Positions 1 to 8,385 are shown, counted from the first letter of the stretch. The stretch is DNA of 64,000 bases from Nitrosomonas sp. (GCA_024281995.1 JAMWZW010000004.1:1-64000); one strand, 5' to 3'. Numbers and translations: made by a program. The notes: generated by a model not told the origin, from the letters alone.

Positions 1-542
1 AAGCCTGGATGACCTTCGCGGTGAATTCTTGTGCCGACCGATTGGGCCAAGGTGTAATCGGTTTTATGAATGAGATCTGGATATTTTTTTTGTACCAGTG
101 GACGAAAATCTAGTAACGCGGCGTTGCAGCCTACCGTATAGACCTTTCGCTCAATGCTGACGCTCTCCGATTCAAAGCCGGCGTCGCTGAGTAAGCCCCG
201 GTACCAATGATAAACGGATTCGTAAATGGTTGTTTCCACCGAATCGCTACCGTACCATACGCCAAACGAACCATCCGAGAATCGGCTGGTTTGCCAATGC
301 TTGAATGGCCAGGCAATAGCATTGAACCACACCGCATCTTCGAAGGGACGATCGATCACTGGCATGTGCGACCGATAGGGTGGTGGCTTAACTTCCGCCT
401 CAACGCGCTGTGCCAGCAACCATTCTTGGGGATTATCAGTCAGATCGTCGAATAAATCCTGGGATTCTTTGAGCGAAACGATATTGCGGATCGCATCCTG
501 ACGAATTTCTGTCAATTTGACATTTGCGAGCGTTGAATCCAT
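1..542 (-). CDS. RES-domain toxin (NAD+ phosphorylase family), 3' end beyond window
   Basis: The minus strand from the ATG at 542 is open to the window edge and gives about 180 residues. The core looks like a RES domain: an Arg in SRFSDG (about residue 87), a Tyr in VWYGS (about 97) and a Glu in TIYES (about 108) are spaced like the conserved polar residues of the family. Characterised RES toxins break down NAD+ in the cytoplasm and are neutralised by Xre/ParS-type antitoxins. The partner gene lies directly upstream (555-950) with a 12-base gap, so the two are probably co-transcribed from the promoter near 1000. The C-terminus, including the usual distal Ser, cannot be seen here. Activity is inferred from the family. 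Confidence 0.85.
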   Translation of the reverse strand, partial: MDSTLANVKLTEIRQDAIRNIVSLKESQDLFDDLTDNPQEWLLAQRVEAEVKPPPYRSHMPVIDRPFEDAVWFNAIAWPFKHWQTSRFSDGSFGVWYGSDSVETTIYESVYHWYRGLLSDAGFESESVSIERKVYTVGCNAALLDFRPLVQKKYPDLIHKTDYTLAQSVGTRIHREGHPG

Positions 543-554
543 GAATCCGATCCA

Positions 555-950
555 TTAAACACCACGTGACCGGTCAAGGTAAGACCGCACCATCAGCAAA
601 CCAGCAAACCCCCATTCCTTAATCACTTCCACCGGCGTGAGGTGATCAAACGCTTTATTGCGAGTAGACATCCAACGATAAGCCAGATCCCGATTGTGCG
701 GGAAAAGTAAACGCAGGTTTTTATGTATACCCAATAAATGGCCTACCCGTTCATATTGATCCCGGCTGCTGCCGATAGGTTCACCTTTGCGATAACGAGT
801 AAGGGCGGCACGGTTATTGGAAGCTATGCCTAGGAGCATTGCTTGATCTTCAGTAGTTAGCTTCCAATGATCAAGTAGTGTCATGATCATTTTTGCTAAT
901 GTTCTACGATCTTGTGTTGCCGTGATTTGCTGCTCGAGAAGGGCGCTCAT
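555..950 (-). CDS. Xre/MbcA/ParS-type antitoxin of the RES toxin
   Basis: The protein has 131 residues. The N-terminal part (about 1-75) looks like a helix-turn-helix of the Xre type ([19 protein letters not shown]). The C-terminal part (about 80-131) resembles the DUF2384 toxin-binding region: [13 protein letters not shown], then [11 protein letters not shown], then a final [11 protein letters not shown]. Antitoxins of this family bind the RES enzyme, block its active site and repress their own operon. The order antitoxin then toxin, with 12 bases between them, is typical. A palindrome lies over the presumed promoter at 982-1011. I am confident of the family. Autoregulation is inferred. Confidence 0.85.
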   Translation of the reverse strand: MSALLEQQITATQDRRTLAKMIMTLLDHWKLTTEDQAMLLGIASNNRAALTRYRKGEPIGSSRDQYERVGHLLGIHKNLRLLFPHNRDLAYRWMSTRNKAFDHLTPVEVIKEWGFAGLLMVRSYLDRSRGV

Positions 951-981
951 TTTTTATATACCTATAGGTTTGCTGATTGGA

Positions 982-1011
982 AGTATAGTGAATTGTTTTT
1001 ATAAAAACAAT
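982..1011 (-). promoter_or_regulatory. Promoter with overlapping palindromic operator for the RES/Xre module
   Basis: On the minus strand a -35 element TTGTTT (1010-1005) and a -10 element TATACT (987-982) are separated by exactly 17 bases. A perfect 20-base palindrome (992-1011, half site ATTGTTTTTA) covers the -35 element and most of the spacer. A second perfect palindrome, ACCTATAGGT, lies at 960-969, between the -10 element and the antitoxin start at 950. This geometry fits autorepression by the HTH antitoxin. The sites are seen directly. Binding is inference. Confidence 0.6.
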
Positions 1012-1342
1012 ATATGTTTCATTAGTAACTTATGGAATTGCACAGTTATAGTAAAACATATTATCAATAGTGGATAAATACTTAAAAGTAGAACTTTCTA
1101 AATCAGAAAAACCTTCTGAGTCTTTTTATGCAGTTAGTAAATTGTTTTTAGCTTTCTGTAAACCATCAGAATAGGATTGCGTTAATGGACATATCTAGAC
1201 TGTGATAGAAAAATATGTTGAATTACTTGATAGTTAATTGTCACCATGTGAAATATAGTCAATCAATGAGGGGCATGAATAGTTCATTTTTGGCTTCTCA
1301 TTCTATAAAAGATACGGATTATTCTCCTTTGCTTCCCTTGCT
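1012..1342. other. AT-rich intergenic region, no gene seen
   Basis: This is the 331-base spacer between the divergent RES/Xre module and the ATP-grasp gene. It holds no convincing ORF or terminator. It must contain the promoter of the plus-strand gene at 1343, but I cannot single out a strong -35/-10 pair. Confidence 0.5.
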
Positions 1343-2428
1343 ATGAAGAAACTGAATATTGCGTATACGTGTAACGTAAGAAAACCGGGTATGGATGATG
1401 AGCGTTATGGCGAGTTTGAAGGTCCGGCTACCATAGCAGCAGTGACAGCCGCACTTGAGCGTATCGGCGCAGAAGTCGAATTGATTGATGTTGGTGCGGA
1501 TATTTACCATCAACTCGAAAAGCGTAAGAATCAGATCGATTTGGTTTTCAACAATGCAGAAGGCCTGGAAGAAAAGGAACTGCGAGAGGCCATCGTGCCT
1601 TTTTTCTGTGAACATCTGTCTATTCCTTATACCGGCAGCAGTCCCAAGACCTTCATCAACAAGATGGATAAAGCAACTGCGAAGAGGATTGTTGCTTATG
1701 AAGGTGTGCCAACCGCACGATTTCAGTTGATGGTGCCTGGTGATTTTCTGAAGGATTTGTACTTTCCCTTGATGGTTAAACCCTACAGTGAAGGCACGAG
1801 TATTGGCATCAGTCAAAAAAGTAAAGTGCACGATTTGTCACAATTAACTGAAGCTGTGGAGACGATTTATGCGCAGTTTCATCAACCGGCACTGGTTGAG
1901 GAATTTTTACCAGGCAATGAATATACGATTGGTTTGATTGGAAACTATGTGCTGCCAATTCTGGAAATTGATTTCAATAAGATACCCGGACAACCGCAGG
2001 TTCGCGATCCCCACGTGAAGGATATCGAAAATCCCTATATTTCCCATCTAGCTTGGAGCGACAAAGCGGAAAGTTTTGCCAAATATGCCATTACCGCGCA
2101 TGAAGCACTTGAGGTTCGTGATTATAACCGTATGGATTTTCGCATGCGGGATAACCAGCTCTATTTTCTCGAAGCCAACGTTATTCCAGGCATTCATCCA
2201 ACTGAAGCCGATCTTACCAACATGTGCCGTCACGCCAATGTTGCACACAATGATATGGTAGCTTTAATTGTTAATACTGCAGTGCAGCGGCTATCTTCGC
2301 GTTATCCGGAACGATTTACAGGAAAAACAAAAATTCTTGAGGAAGTAGCAAAGGGTGCCTTGGAAAGAGCAGCAACGGCCGGAACCATTAATCATCAAGG
2401 CCGAGTATATACCCTGTTCGGAACATAA
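1343..2428 (+). CDS. ATP-grasp ligase, D-alanine--D-alanine ligase-like
   Basis: The protein has 361 residues, slightly longer than typical Ddl. It shows an ATP-grasp arrangement: the nucleotide-binding segment LMVKPYSEGTSIGI near residue 135-150, the Glu-rich stretch ALVEEFLPGNEYTIGL around 185, and a metal-binding C-terminal motif FLEANVIPGIHP where Ddl enzymes have an EVNTxPG-like sequence. ATP-grasp enzymes join a carboxylate to an amine through an acyl-phosphate. The gene is followed with no gap by a GNAT gene and then by a DapF-like epimerase gene, not by mur or fts genes. I therefore think it is not the cell-wall ddl but a ligase for a dedicated amino-acid or dipeptide product. The substrate cannot be told from the sequence. 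Confidence 0.8.
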   Translation: MKKLNIAYTCNVRKPGMDDERYGEFEGPATIAAVTAALERIGAEVELIDVGADIYHQLEKRKNQIDLVFNNAEGLEEKELREAIVPFFCEHLSIPYTGSSPKTFINKMDKATAKRIVAYEGVPTARFQLMVPGDFLKDLYFPLMVKPYSEGTSIGISQKSKVHDLSQLTEAVETIYAQFHQPALVEEFLPGNEYTIGLIGNYVLPILEIDFNKIPGQPQVRDPHVKDIENPYISHLAWSDKAESFAKYAITAHEALEVRDYNRMDFRMRDNQLYFLEANVIPGIHPTEADLTNMCRHANVAHNDMVALIVNTAVQRLSSRYPERFTGKTKILEEVAKGALERAATAGTINHQGRVYTLFGT

Positions 2429-2449
2429 ATGAATAAGAAAGAGGAAGTC

Positions 2450-2902
2450 ATGATAGTACCGATCACTGAAAATCTGCGCCCCGATCTTGAGAAGATCGCA
2501 TTACAGGATATCGGTGTTATGTATCAGTCTGTGATTCACGATGAATTAGAAGAAGTTACACAAGGAAAGTGCTTTGGATTGTGTGCTATGGCCAATGGTA
2601 AAGCGGTTGGATATGTAATCGTAAGAAAAACCGTTGATACCTATCACCTCCTTACCATTGCAGTTGATTTGAATCATCGCGGTAAAGGGTATGGCTCTTT
2701 GCTGCTTGATAGCATTTTTGCGGAAATTGAAAAACAAGGCGGCAGAATTCTCAATGTTATTACAGATGCCGATGCGAATGAAAGTTTGCGATTTTATCTC
2801 AAAAATGGCTTTGTTCTGACCGGTATTGTGCAAGATGAATTTATCTCAGGTGTTGCCCAAGTTCATCTGACCAGGCGTATGGGGTATAAGCCCGCGGCAT
2901 AG
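2450..2902 (+). CDS. GNAT-family N-acetyltransferase
   Basis: I chose the ATG at 2450 because GAGGAAG precedes it at good spacing. An upstream in-frame ATG at 2429 directly follows the stop of the ligase gene and would add seven residues, but has no such site. The protein is about 150 residues. It carries the acetyl-CoA pyrophosphate loop as VDLNHRGKGYGSLLLDS (an R-G-x-G-Y-G version of the Q/RxxGxG/A motif) and the usual FYLKNGFVLTG strand near the end. GNAT enzymes acetylate an amine. Tight linkage to the ATP-grasp and DapF-like genes suggests it modifies their product, protects the cell from it, or acts as an acyl-donor step in the same pathway. The acceptor is unknown. Confidence 0.85.
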   Translation: MIVPITENLRPDLEKIALQDIGVMYQSVIHDELEEVTQGKCFGLCAMANGKAVGYVIVRKTVDTYHLLTIAVDLNHRGKGYGSLLLDSIFAEIEKQGGRILNVITDADANESLRFYLKNGFVLTGIVQDEFISGVAQVHLTRRMGYKPAA

Positions 2903-2960
2903 AATTTAATTTCCTTGTTATTTGGCAATATCGTTGAGTCAATTTTAGAGGGAGAAGAAG

Positions 2961-3797
2961 ATGCGGATCAAAGCAACAAAAATGGATGGTTGCGGTAATT
3001 CTTTCTTGGTTGTAGACGAAATGGAAACCCCTGTGAGTGCATTTGATCGCGCGCAAATTGCCAATGCTCTTGCTACGCAACACGATACGGACGGTATTCT
3101 TTATGTTGATCAGCAACTAGGTATTTCCACCATGAAGATTTTTGATTGCGATGGAACCGAAGAAACCATGTGCGGCAACGGCTTGCGATGCGCGACACGT
3201 TATTTTAGGGATACGCACGTTACGAGTAACGTTTTCAATATCTTGACGGGTGATGGTATGAAGGAAGTCGTCGTTCATGGTGATCAAGTAGAGGTTAATC
3301 TGGGTGAAGCGCGATACTACCAGCAAATAGATCATAATTTGCACTTTGTTTTTACCGGTGTTCCGCATGTGGTGGTTATTGGCTCTGAAATTAATAGTGA
3401 AGCGGCACGAGCACTCGGTAAGTCACTGCGGTACGATAAATCGCTATGCGAATATGTTGGTCATCCTGAAGGGGTCAATGTGAATTTTATTTGGCGCACA
3501 ACAGAAGGTATTTCAGTTCGTACTTATGAAGTCGGTGTCGAAGATATTACGCAAAGCTGCGGCACGGGTAGTGCTGCCAGTGCTTATGTCGCGGCAAAAA
3601 TACTGGGAACAACGCTACCCATTCTTACCCACTCACTGGGAGGAAATTTACGCATCAGTGAAAATGGCGGGCATTTGTCGATTTGCGGCCCGACACGTTA
3701 TCAGGGAAAAGTTATCGGTTTTGCAAATACAGCTCGTCCAAAATTGACAATGCCAATTAATTATCGGCAAAGAAGTGTCACGTGGGCAGGTATGTAG
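2961..3797 (+). CDS. Diaminopimelate epimerase-like (DapF superfamily) racemase/epimerase
   Basis: The protein has 278 residues, a normal DapF length, with a good ribosome site (GAGGGAGAAG) before the ATG. Both catalytic cysteines of the PLP-independent two-base mechanism are present: Cys71 in TMCGNGLRC and Cys200 in QSCGTGSA. GCGNSF near the N-terminus and VNVNF match conserved substrate-binding asparagines. However, three positions that in DapF contact the distal end of diaminopimelate appear changed: NADG is DCDG (Asp62), GNPH is GVPH (Val134), and ERG is EVG (Val191). It therefore looks like a family member with another substrate. It is third in line after the ATP-grasp and GNAT genes, with a 58-base gap. 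A standard lysine-pathway dapF would be elsewhere in the genome. Confidence 0.8.
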   Translation: MRIKATKMDGCGNSFLVVDEMETPVSAFDRAQIANALATQHDTDGILYVDQQLGISTMKIFDCDGTEETMCGNGLRCATRYFRDTHVTSNVFNILTGDGMKEVVVHGDQVEVNLGEARYYQQIDHNLHFVFTGVPHVVVIGSEINSEAARALGKSLRYDKSLCEYVGHPEGVNVNFIWRTTEGISVRTYEVGVEDITQSCGTGSAASAYVAAKILGTTLPILTHSLGGNLRISENGGHLSICGPTRYQGKVIGFANTARPKLTMPINYRQRSVTWAGM

Positions 3798-3802
3798 AAT
3801 GA

Positions 3803-3833
3803 TGAGCTTTTATTTTTAGTAAAAGAGCTTTTT
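3803..3833 (+). terminator. Rho-independent terminator after the DapF-like gene
   Basis: AGCTTTTA pairs with TAAAAGAGCT (one-base bulge) around a loop of T-rich sequence and is followed by TTTTT. It lies 6 bases after the DapF-like stop codon. This ends the ligase-GNAT-epimerase transcript and argues that the membrane protein at 3945 is a separate unit. Confidence 0.6.
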
Positions 3834-3944
3834 AGTGAAGCGCACAAAGCGATGGGACGTATAACGAAATCATGCGCATGTCATTTTATATGCCAGTCAG
3901 ATTAATCATACATGCCAGAACCGATAAATTTCTAAGGTGACCGT

Positions 3945-4214
3945 ATGGAATTCTCAATTGTTACATTCTTATTAATTATGCTAGCAATGGCACTGGCTGA
4001 TGTATGTTGGACGCTTTATTTTATAGATGTGGAAGAAAGAAAAGCTCACCCTGCGGCATTTTGGTCGGCCATGATTATTCTCGTCACAGCTTTTACAGTT
4101 ACTAATTATGTCGAAAATAAAATCTATATCGCGGCGGCTTTTTTAGGCGCATATATCGGTACATTTGCAACTATCAAATGGAAGTTGAAAAAAGAAGGAA
4201 AACAAACTCCTTGA
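3945..4214 (+). CDS. Small inner-membrane protein of unknown function
   Basis: The protein has 89 residues with three predicted membrane helices (about 4-28, 38-56 and 60-80), linked by a short charged loop (DVEERKAHP) and ending in a basic, presumably cytoplasmic tail (KWKLKKEGKQTP). AAGGTGACC upstream can serve as ribosome site. I do not recognise the family. It stands alone between the terminator at 3803-3833 and the ketosynthase gene 170 bases downstream. The DapF-like cassette on one side and KS-ACP on the other leave open whether it is an exporter or unrelated. Confidence 0.65.
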   Translation: MEFSIVTFLLIMLAMALADVCWTLYFIDVEERKAHPAAFWSAMIILVTAFTVTNYVENKIYIAAAFLGAYIGTFATIKWKLKKEGKQTP

Positions 4215-4384
4215 TTGATATATAAAAATACGATCAAAGAATCGTCGCATCTGTTTTTAAGTGTTTGTATAGATTTATTTCAGTTTAGCCTGCGCGTTTG
4301 ACAGCCCATCCTGCTTTCAGTATATTCATCGGCATAAGTACTTTTTTACAATATCCTGCCTTTAGACCCTCTGTTTGAACTTGT

Positions 4385-5602
4385 ATGCGTGTAGTTGTTA
4401 CTGGAATGGGGATTGTTTCTCCGATTGGTATTGGTGTTGATCAGTTCTGGAATGCTGCCATTAATGGTGTCAGCGGCATAACGAGTATTCAGAGTTTTGA
4501 TGCATCAAGTCAGCATTCCCGTGTTGCAGGAGAAATTACTGAATTTAATCCAGCCAATTTTCTATCTGCCAAGCAAATGGAACAAACTGATCGATTTACG
4601 CAATTGGCGTTGCATGCTGCAAGTCAAGCCATGGCAGATGCCGGTAGCCTTGATAACTATCATCCACGCCGTTTAGCTGTTAGTCTGGGATCTGGAATGG
4701 GTGGATTCTCGACGTTTGAATCCTCAGCAGCACGAAAATTTCAAAAGAAACCCATCCCACCATTTTCCGTTCCTAGGATCATGGCTAATTCTGCCGCTGC
4801 TTGGATCGCGACGAAATACGGCTTGAAAGGCGTAAATTTGACGTGCAGTACGGCTTGTTCTTCAGGTGCGAATGCGATTGGTATGGCGCTTGATCTGTTG
4901 CGCACTGGAAAAGCGGATGCCGTGGTTGCCGGCGGCGCGGAGGCTTGTGTCTTACCATTAACCATGACTGGTTTCGAAGCATTGCAAGCGTTATCGATTG
5001 GTTTCAATGCTGATCCAGCACGTGCTTCGCAGCCTTTCGCCAAAGGGCGCGATGGTTTTGTTATGGGTGAAGGCGCAGGCATATTAATTCTGGAAAAGGA
5101 AGAAGAAGCCATTAAGCGAGGAGCAAAGATTTATGCTCAGCTTGCGGGCTATGGGTGTGCCTGCGATGCTACCCATATTGTTGCGCCGAATATGGATGGA
5201 CAAGTAGCCGCAATGCAAGCAGCGATTGAAGATGCGAACATTATATCTGATCAAGTTGATTATATTAATGCACACGCGACTTCTACGCCGCTGGGCGATG
5301 TCATAGAAACCAAAGCGATCAAGCAGCTTTTTGGGACGCATGCAAATGAGGTTGCGATCAGTGCAACCAAATCAATGGTTGGACATAGTATAGGCGCATC
5401 AGCGGCGATCGGTAGCATTGCAACCATCATGTCGCTGCATACCGGCACAATTCATCCTACCATCAATCTTGATGAAGCAGATCCACAATGTGATCTGAAC
5501 TATACACCTAACTGTGCGATCCAGAAAAAAGTGCAAGTCGGCATGTGCAATGCGTTTGGATTCGGCGGTAACAATGCCAGCATTGTTTTTACAAATCTTT
5601 AA
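4385..5602 (+). CDS. Beta-ketoacyl-ACP synthase II (FabF-like ketosynthase)
   Basis: The protein has 405 residues and the full thiolase-fold ketosynthase signature: nucleophile Cys158 in TACSSG, His297 in NAHATSTPLGD and His334 in MVGHSIGA, plus the C-terminal GFGGNN. It would condense malonyl-ACP with an acyl chain on the Cys. The gene is followed after 16 bases by its own acyl carrier protein gene and is not within a fabH-fabD-fabG cluster. That suggests a paralogue dedicated to a side pathway rather than the main fatty-acid elongation enzyme, although main-pathway function cannot be excluded. No clear ribosome site precedes the ATG. Confidence 0.88.
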   Translation: MRVVVTGMGIVSPIGIGVDQFWNAAINGVSGITSIQSFDASSQHSRVAGEITEFNPANFLSAKQMEQTDRFTQLALHAASQAMADAGSLDNYHPRRLAVSLGSGMGGFSTFESSAARKFQKKPIPPFSVPRIMANSAAAWIATKYGLKGVNLTCSTACSSGANAIGMALDLLRTGKADAVVAGGAEACVLPLTMTGFEALQALSIGFNADPARASQPFAKGRDGFVMGEGAGILILEKEEEAIKRGAKIYAQLAGYGCACDATHIVAPNMDGQVAAMQAAIEDANIISDQVDYINAHATSTPLGDVIETKAIKQLFGTHANEVAISATKSMVGHSIGASAAIGSIATIMSLHTGTIHPTINLDEADPQCDLNYTPNCAIQKKVQVGMCNAFGFGGNNASIVFTNL

Positions 5603-5618
5603 CTACAGGTGCTTCGAC

Positions 5619-5873
5619 ATGGATATAGCAGAGCTCGAAACAAAAGTCATAGAATTTATTGCATCAAAAGCTGAGACAGTCGATGCTTCCAGCATCACTA
5701 CCGCTTCCCGATTCGAGGATCTTGGATTTGATTCTTTAGATACGGTTCAGCTTTTATTTGATGCCGAGGAAGCTTTTGGTGTCAGTTTCGATGGAGAAGA
5801 AGTCCGAGGTCTTCGCAGCGTGGGTGACATAATTGACTATATTAGCAAGCATCCTCCGACAATTTCATCGTGA
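5619..5873 (+). CDS. Acyl carrier protein
   Basis: The protein has 84 residues from the ATG at 5619, 16 bases after the ketosynthase stop; an upstream in-frame extension would run into the ketosynthase gene and is not needed. The phosphopantetheine attachment site is Ser39 in GFDSLDTV, and the remaining helices are acidic as expected (LLFDAEEAFGV). It would carry acyl intermediates for the adjacent ketosynthase. The immediate pairing supports a functional KS-ACP unit. Confidence 0.88.
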   Translation: MDIAELETKVIEFIASKAETVDASSITTASRFEDLGFDSLDTVQLLFDAEEAFGVSFDGEEVRGLRSVGDIIDYISKHPPTISS

Positions 5874-6005
5874 TAAATTAAAAGTGTCCAGAATCACACT
5901 TAATTACTTCAAAAAAATAGCGATGTAAGAAATTGTATGAATTTTTGTATTTTTTATGATTGATTTTAATCAGCAATAATAATATGTGGTTACGATGAGG
6001 AAACT

Positions 6006-6566
6006 ATGAGAAATTTTTGTTTAGTTTTTACTCTGATAGCTTTGTTGAATGGTTGCGCTGGAATTAAGCTGATAAGTGATTACGATGAAGTGATCGATAG
6101 AGGAATTACCGAATTTGCGGAACAATTCAACACTCACGTAAAAAATATGGGCGACTTGGCCGGTACACCTGAAGGTACGTATGAGGTAAATCTGAGAATT
6201 TACAATGCATTGGAATCTAAGCTGGACGTAATGATTGCAAGAGCATCGGCGATTTCAGAAAGTAAAGGCTGCAAGTTAGAAAAGAAAGTACTTGATCGGG
6301 TGCAATCTTTGCTTAAGAATGACATGCCAGCCGAAATACAATCGAGTGAAAATGAACAAATTGGCAATGCTCATGGCTGTAACGAAAGGCTATTAATGCT
6401 TGTAAAGAAACAACTTTCATTTGTGAAAGAGATACATAGAGACACCGATAAATGTGGGGCAAGCAATCTTTCATGTTTGCGGCCTACCACTGCTAAAACA
6501 GCATTAAGTATCGCAAATCAATCGATAAACGCTGTGTCCGTTGTTGAAGCGGCAAAGAAACAGTAA
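6006..6566 (+). CDS. Predicted lipoprotein of unknown function
   Basis: The protein has 186 residues and starts with a lipoprotein signal (charged MRNF, hydrophobic LVFTLIALLN, lipobox LLNGC with the lipidated Cys at residue 17). The mature part is mostly helical, with five further cysteines spread over it. GAGGAAACT precedes the start. I do not recognise a family. A second small gene follows after nine bases, so the two form an operon of unknown role, possibly envelope-associated. Confidence 0.65.
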   Translation: MRNFCLVFTLIALLNGCAGIKLISDYDEVIDRGITEFAEQFNTHVKNMGDLAGTPEGTYEVNLRIYNALESKLDVMIARASAISESKGCKLEKKVLDRVQSLLKNDMPAEIQSSENEQIGNAHGCNERLLMLVKKQLSFVKEIHRDTDKCGASNLSCLRPTTAKTALSIANQSINAVSVVEAAKKQ

Positions 6567-6575
6567 GGAGGCGCC

Positions 6576-6920
6576 ATGAAGATAAATGCGGATGAGATTT
6601 ATAGCAAAATTATCGGAGCAGCTGAGGATGCATTCGAGGATGGTTGGGATGCAGTAAAAACCTACGCTCCTGGTGAGTTTAAAAAAATGGCGATCCAACT
6701 GGCTGAGATTGTTGAAAATGTGACTTTGTATGAAATGGACAAGACACAAGGTTACTCACCTGAAACAGGAAGAATTCTTTTTAAGATGCAAAAAACCGCG
6801 TGTGAATCTGTACTCGTTGCTGTCACGCACTTGACGCTCAATGCCGTACAAAAAGCAATCAATGCCATCATAGAAACTCTGAAGGATGTTTTTGGCGGAA
6901 CTATCGCAACCGTAGTTTAA
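6576..6920 (+). CDS. Hypothetical helical protein, partner of the lipoprotein
   Basis: The protein has 114 residues, no signal peptide and helix-rich content, with a hydrophobic C-terminal third (VLVAVTHLTLNAVQKAINAIIETL). A near-perfect Shine-Dalgarno sequence (AAGGAGG) 6 bases before the ATG indicates strong translation. It is tightly linked to the lipoprotein gene at 6006. The function is unknown. Confidence 0.6.
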   Translation: MKINADEIYSKIIGAAEDAFEDGWDAVKTYAPGEFKKMAIQLAEIVENVTLYEMDKTQGYSPETGRILFKMQKTACESVLVAVTHLTLNAVQKAINAIIETLKDVFGGTIATVV

Positions 6921-6977
6921 AGTGGTATTTCATCCTATGACATCGTCAGGTTGTTGGGAATTAACTTAAATTCTGTG

Positions 6978-7478
6978 TTAGAGAACGATTGGTTTGTCTG
7001 GAAGTTCATTTTTATTATGATTGGGTTGAAGGGGGAAGTGTTTTTGCAAATGCAGACCTACTTGATTAATCCCTGCAATGACACCTGCTTCAAATTGCTG
7101 TTGCCGGAATAGCGCTTCCATTTCACGGCAAATCGCCTCCCATTCCGTATGGGTTACTTTAGCGGTAATACCCCGATCAGCAATGATTTCGACGTCACGA
7201 TCAGCAAGCAGTACATAAATCAATACACCGTTATTATCCTTTGTATCCCAAATGCGTAATTGAGAAAATACTTCCACCGCCCGTTCTCGGGCAGTTTGTT
7301 TTTTAAGTAATGACATGGTATTCAATGCGGCTTCCACAGCAAAACAAATTTGACCTTGATGATTTGTTTCGGAATGTTTGATGGCTTGCTCAATTATTGA
7401 TAAAGATTTAGCGGGAAACAGCCGGTATACGGCCAATTGTCCCGTTAAACAATGGCGTATTGTACGAGTTAGATCCAT
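6978..7478 (-). CDS. TPM-domain protein (YgcG/TPM_phosphatase-like)
   Basis: The protein is about 166 residues with a TPM-type core: HQGQICFAVEAAL, then ERAVEVFSQLRIWDT, and the characteristic NNGVLIYVLLADRDVEIIADRGI strand pair. There is no signal peptide, so it is probably cytoplasmic or on the inner face of the membrane. The ATG at 7478 lies two bases after the stop of the larger TPM protein; a GTG at 7487 is an alternative that overlaps it. It is third in the lemA-TPM-TPM operon, a common set linked to envelope functions. No enzymatic role can be assigned. Confidence 0.8.
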   Translation of the reverse strand: MDLTRTIRHCLTGQLAVYRLFPAKSLSIIEQAIKHSETNHQGQICFAVEAALNTMSLLKKQTARERAVEVFSQLRIWDTKDNNGVLIYVLLADRDVEIIADRGITAKVTHTEWEAICREMEALFRQQQFEAGVIAGINQVGLHLQKHFPLQPNHNKNELPDKPIVL

Positions 7479-7480
7479 GA

Positions 7481-8368
7481 TTACCACCGTCCCGATGCGC
7501 CGCCGCCGCCAAAGCCGCCACCGCCCCCACCAAACCCTCCGCCAAATCCACCTCGCCCGATATCGCTTCCCCGATAATCACCGCTGGGCCAATGATGACG
7601 ACCATTTCTATATATTCCGTTGGTTGTATATTGAAAAAGTCCTGCAACAAATGCGATAAGGGCAATAATCACAGCAATTGCAATAGATGAAAACAATAGC
7701 CAACCAACAAATCCGGCACCGGCACCGGTTACTGTAGCGCCAGCAAAACGCCCCAATAGCGATTGCAATAACCTTCCGAATACAATGAATCCAATGGCGA
7801 TGAATAAGATGTTATCGATATCGGTAGCACCGGAATGAGCGGTGCTGCGCTTAGCTGGTGGCAGTGATTCTCCTTCGATCAGTCCTAAAATTGCATGAAT
7901 TCCGGCGTCGATACCTTGGGCAAAATTGCCTGTTTTAAAGTGCGGCACGATGATTTCTTCGATAATCCGCTTCGCCGTAGCATCAGGCAACACGCCTTCT
8001 AAACCATAACCCACTTCTATGCGTAGCGCTTTGTCGTTTTTTGCAATGAGCAGCAGTACGCCATCGTCAATTTTTTTACGCCCCAATTGCCAAGCCTCAA
8101 CAACCCGGAGCGAATATTGCTCAATTGTTTCGGGTTGTGTAGTAGGAACAACCAAGACTGCAATCTGGCTGCCTTTTTTGTTTTCATAAGCCGTTAAGAG
8201 CTGATCCAATCGATTGATTTCATGAGCGGGAAGCGTTCCGGTTAAATCCGTGACATGGGATTTAAGGGGCGGGATCGCTACATCTGCCCGGACGCTGGCT
8301 GCAAGCATCATCACTGCAATAAGCGCCAGAATTTTCATCCAAAGCTGTGCTGACCTAACAATTATCAT
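7481..8368 (-). CDS. TPM-domain membrane protein with Gly-rich tail (YgcG family)
   Basis: The protein has 295 residues: an N-terminal signal sequence (about 11-28, ending in VRA), a periplasmic TPM domain (about 35-160; TDLTGTLPAHEINRLDQLL, then DDGVLLLIAKNDKALRIEVG and GYGLEGVLPD), two hydrophobic helices (about 190-215 and 225-250) and a Gly-rich end (GGGFGGGGGGFGGGGASGRW). This is the standard architecture of the family, known to sit beside lemA genes. Here lemA is immediately upstream (17-base gap), and a shorter TPM protein follows. Membrane localisation is clear. The biochemical role is not established. Confidence 0.88.
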   Translation of the reverse strand: MIIVRSAQLWMKILALIAVMMLAASVRADVAIPPLKSHVTDLTGTLPAHEINRLDQLLTAYENKKGSQIAVLVVPTTQPETIEQYSLRVVEAWQLGRKKIDDGVLLLIAKNDKALRIEVGYGLEGVLPDATAKRIIEEIIVPHFKTGNFAQGIDAGIHAILGLIEGESLPPAKRSTAHSGATDIDNILFIAIGFIVFGRLLQSLLGRFAGATVTGAGAGFVGWLLFSSIAIAVIIALIAFVAGLFQYTTNGIYRNGRHHWPSGDYRGSDIGRGGFGGGFGGGGGGFGGGGASGRW

Positions 8369-8385
8369 GGTGTTAACCTTGATTA

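Noticed and set aside
883..1077. Short plus-strand frame over the RES/Xre promoter
   Set aside because: It is antisense to the antitoxin start and has no ribosome site or family.
1343..3797. Staphylopine-type metallophore cluster
   Set aside because: A DapF-like gene is present as in CntK, but there is no CntL- or CntM-like gene.
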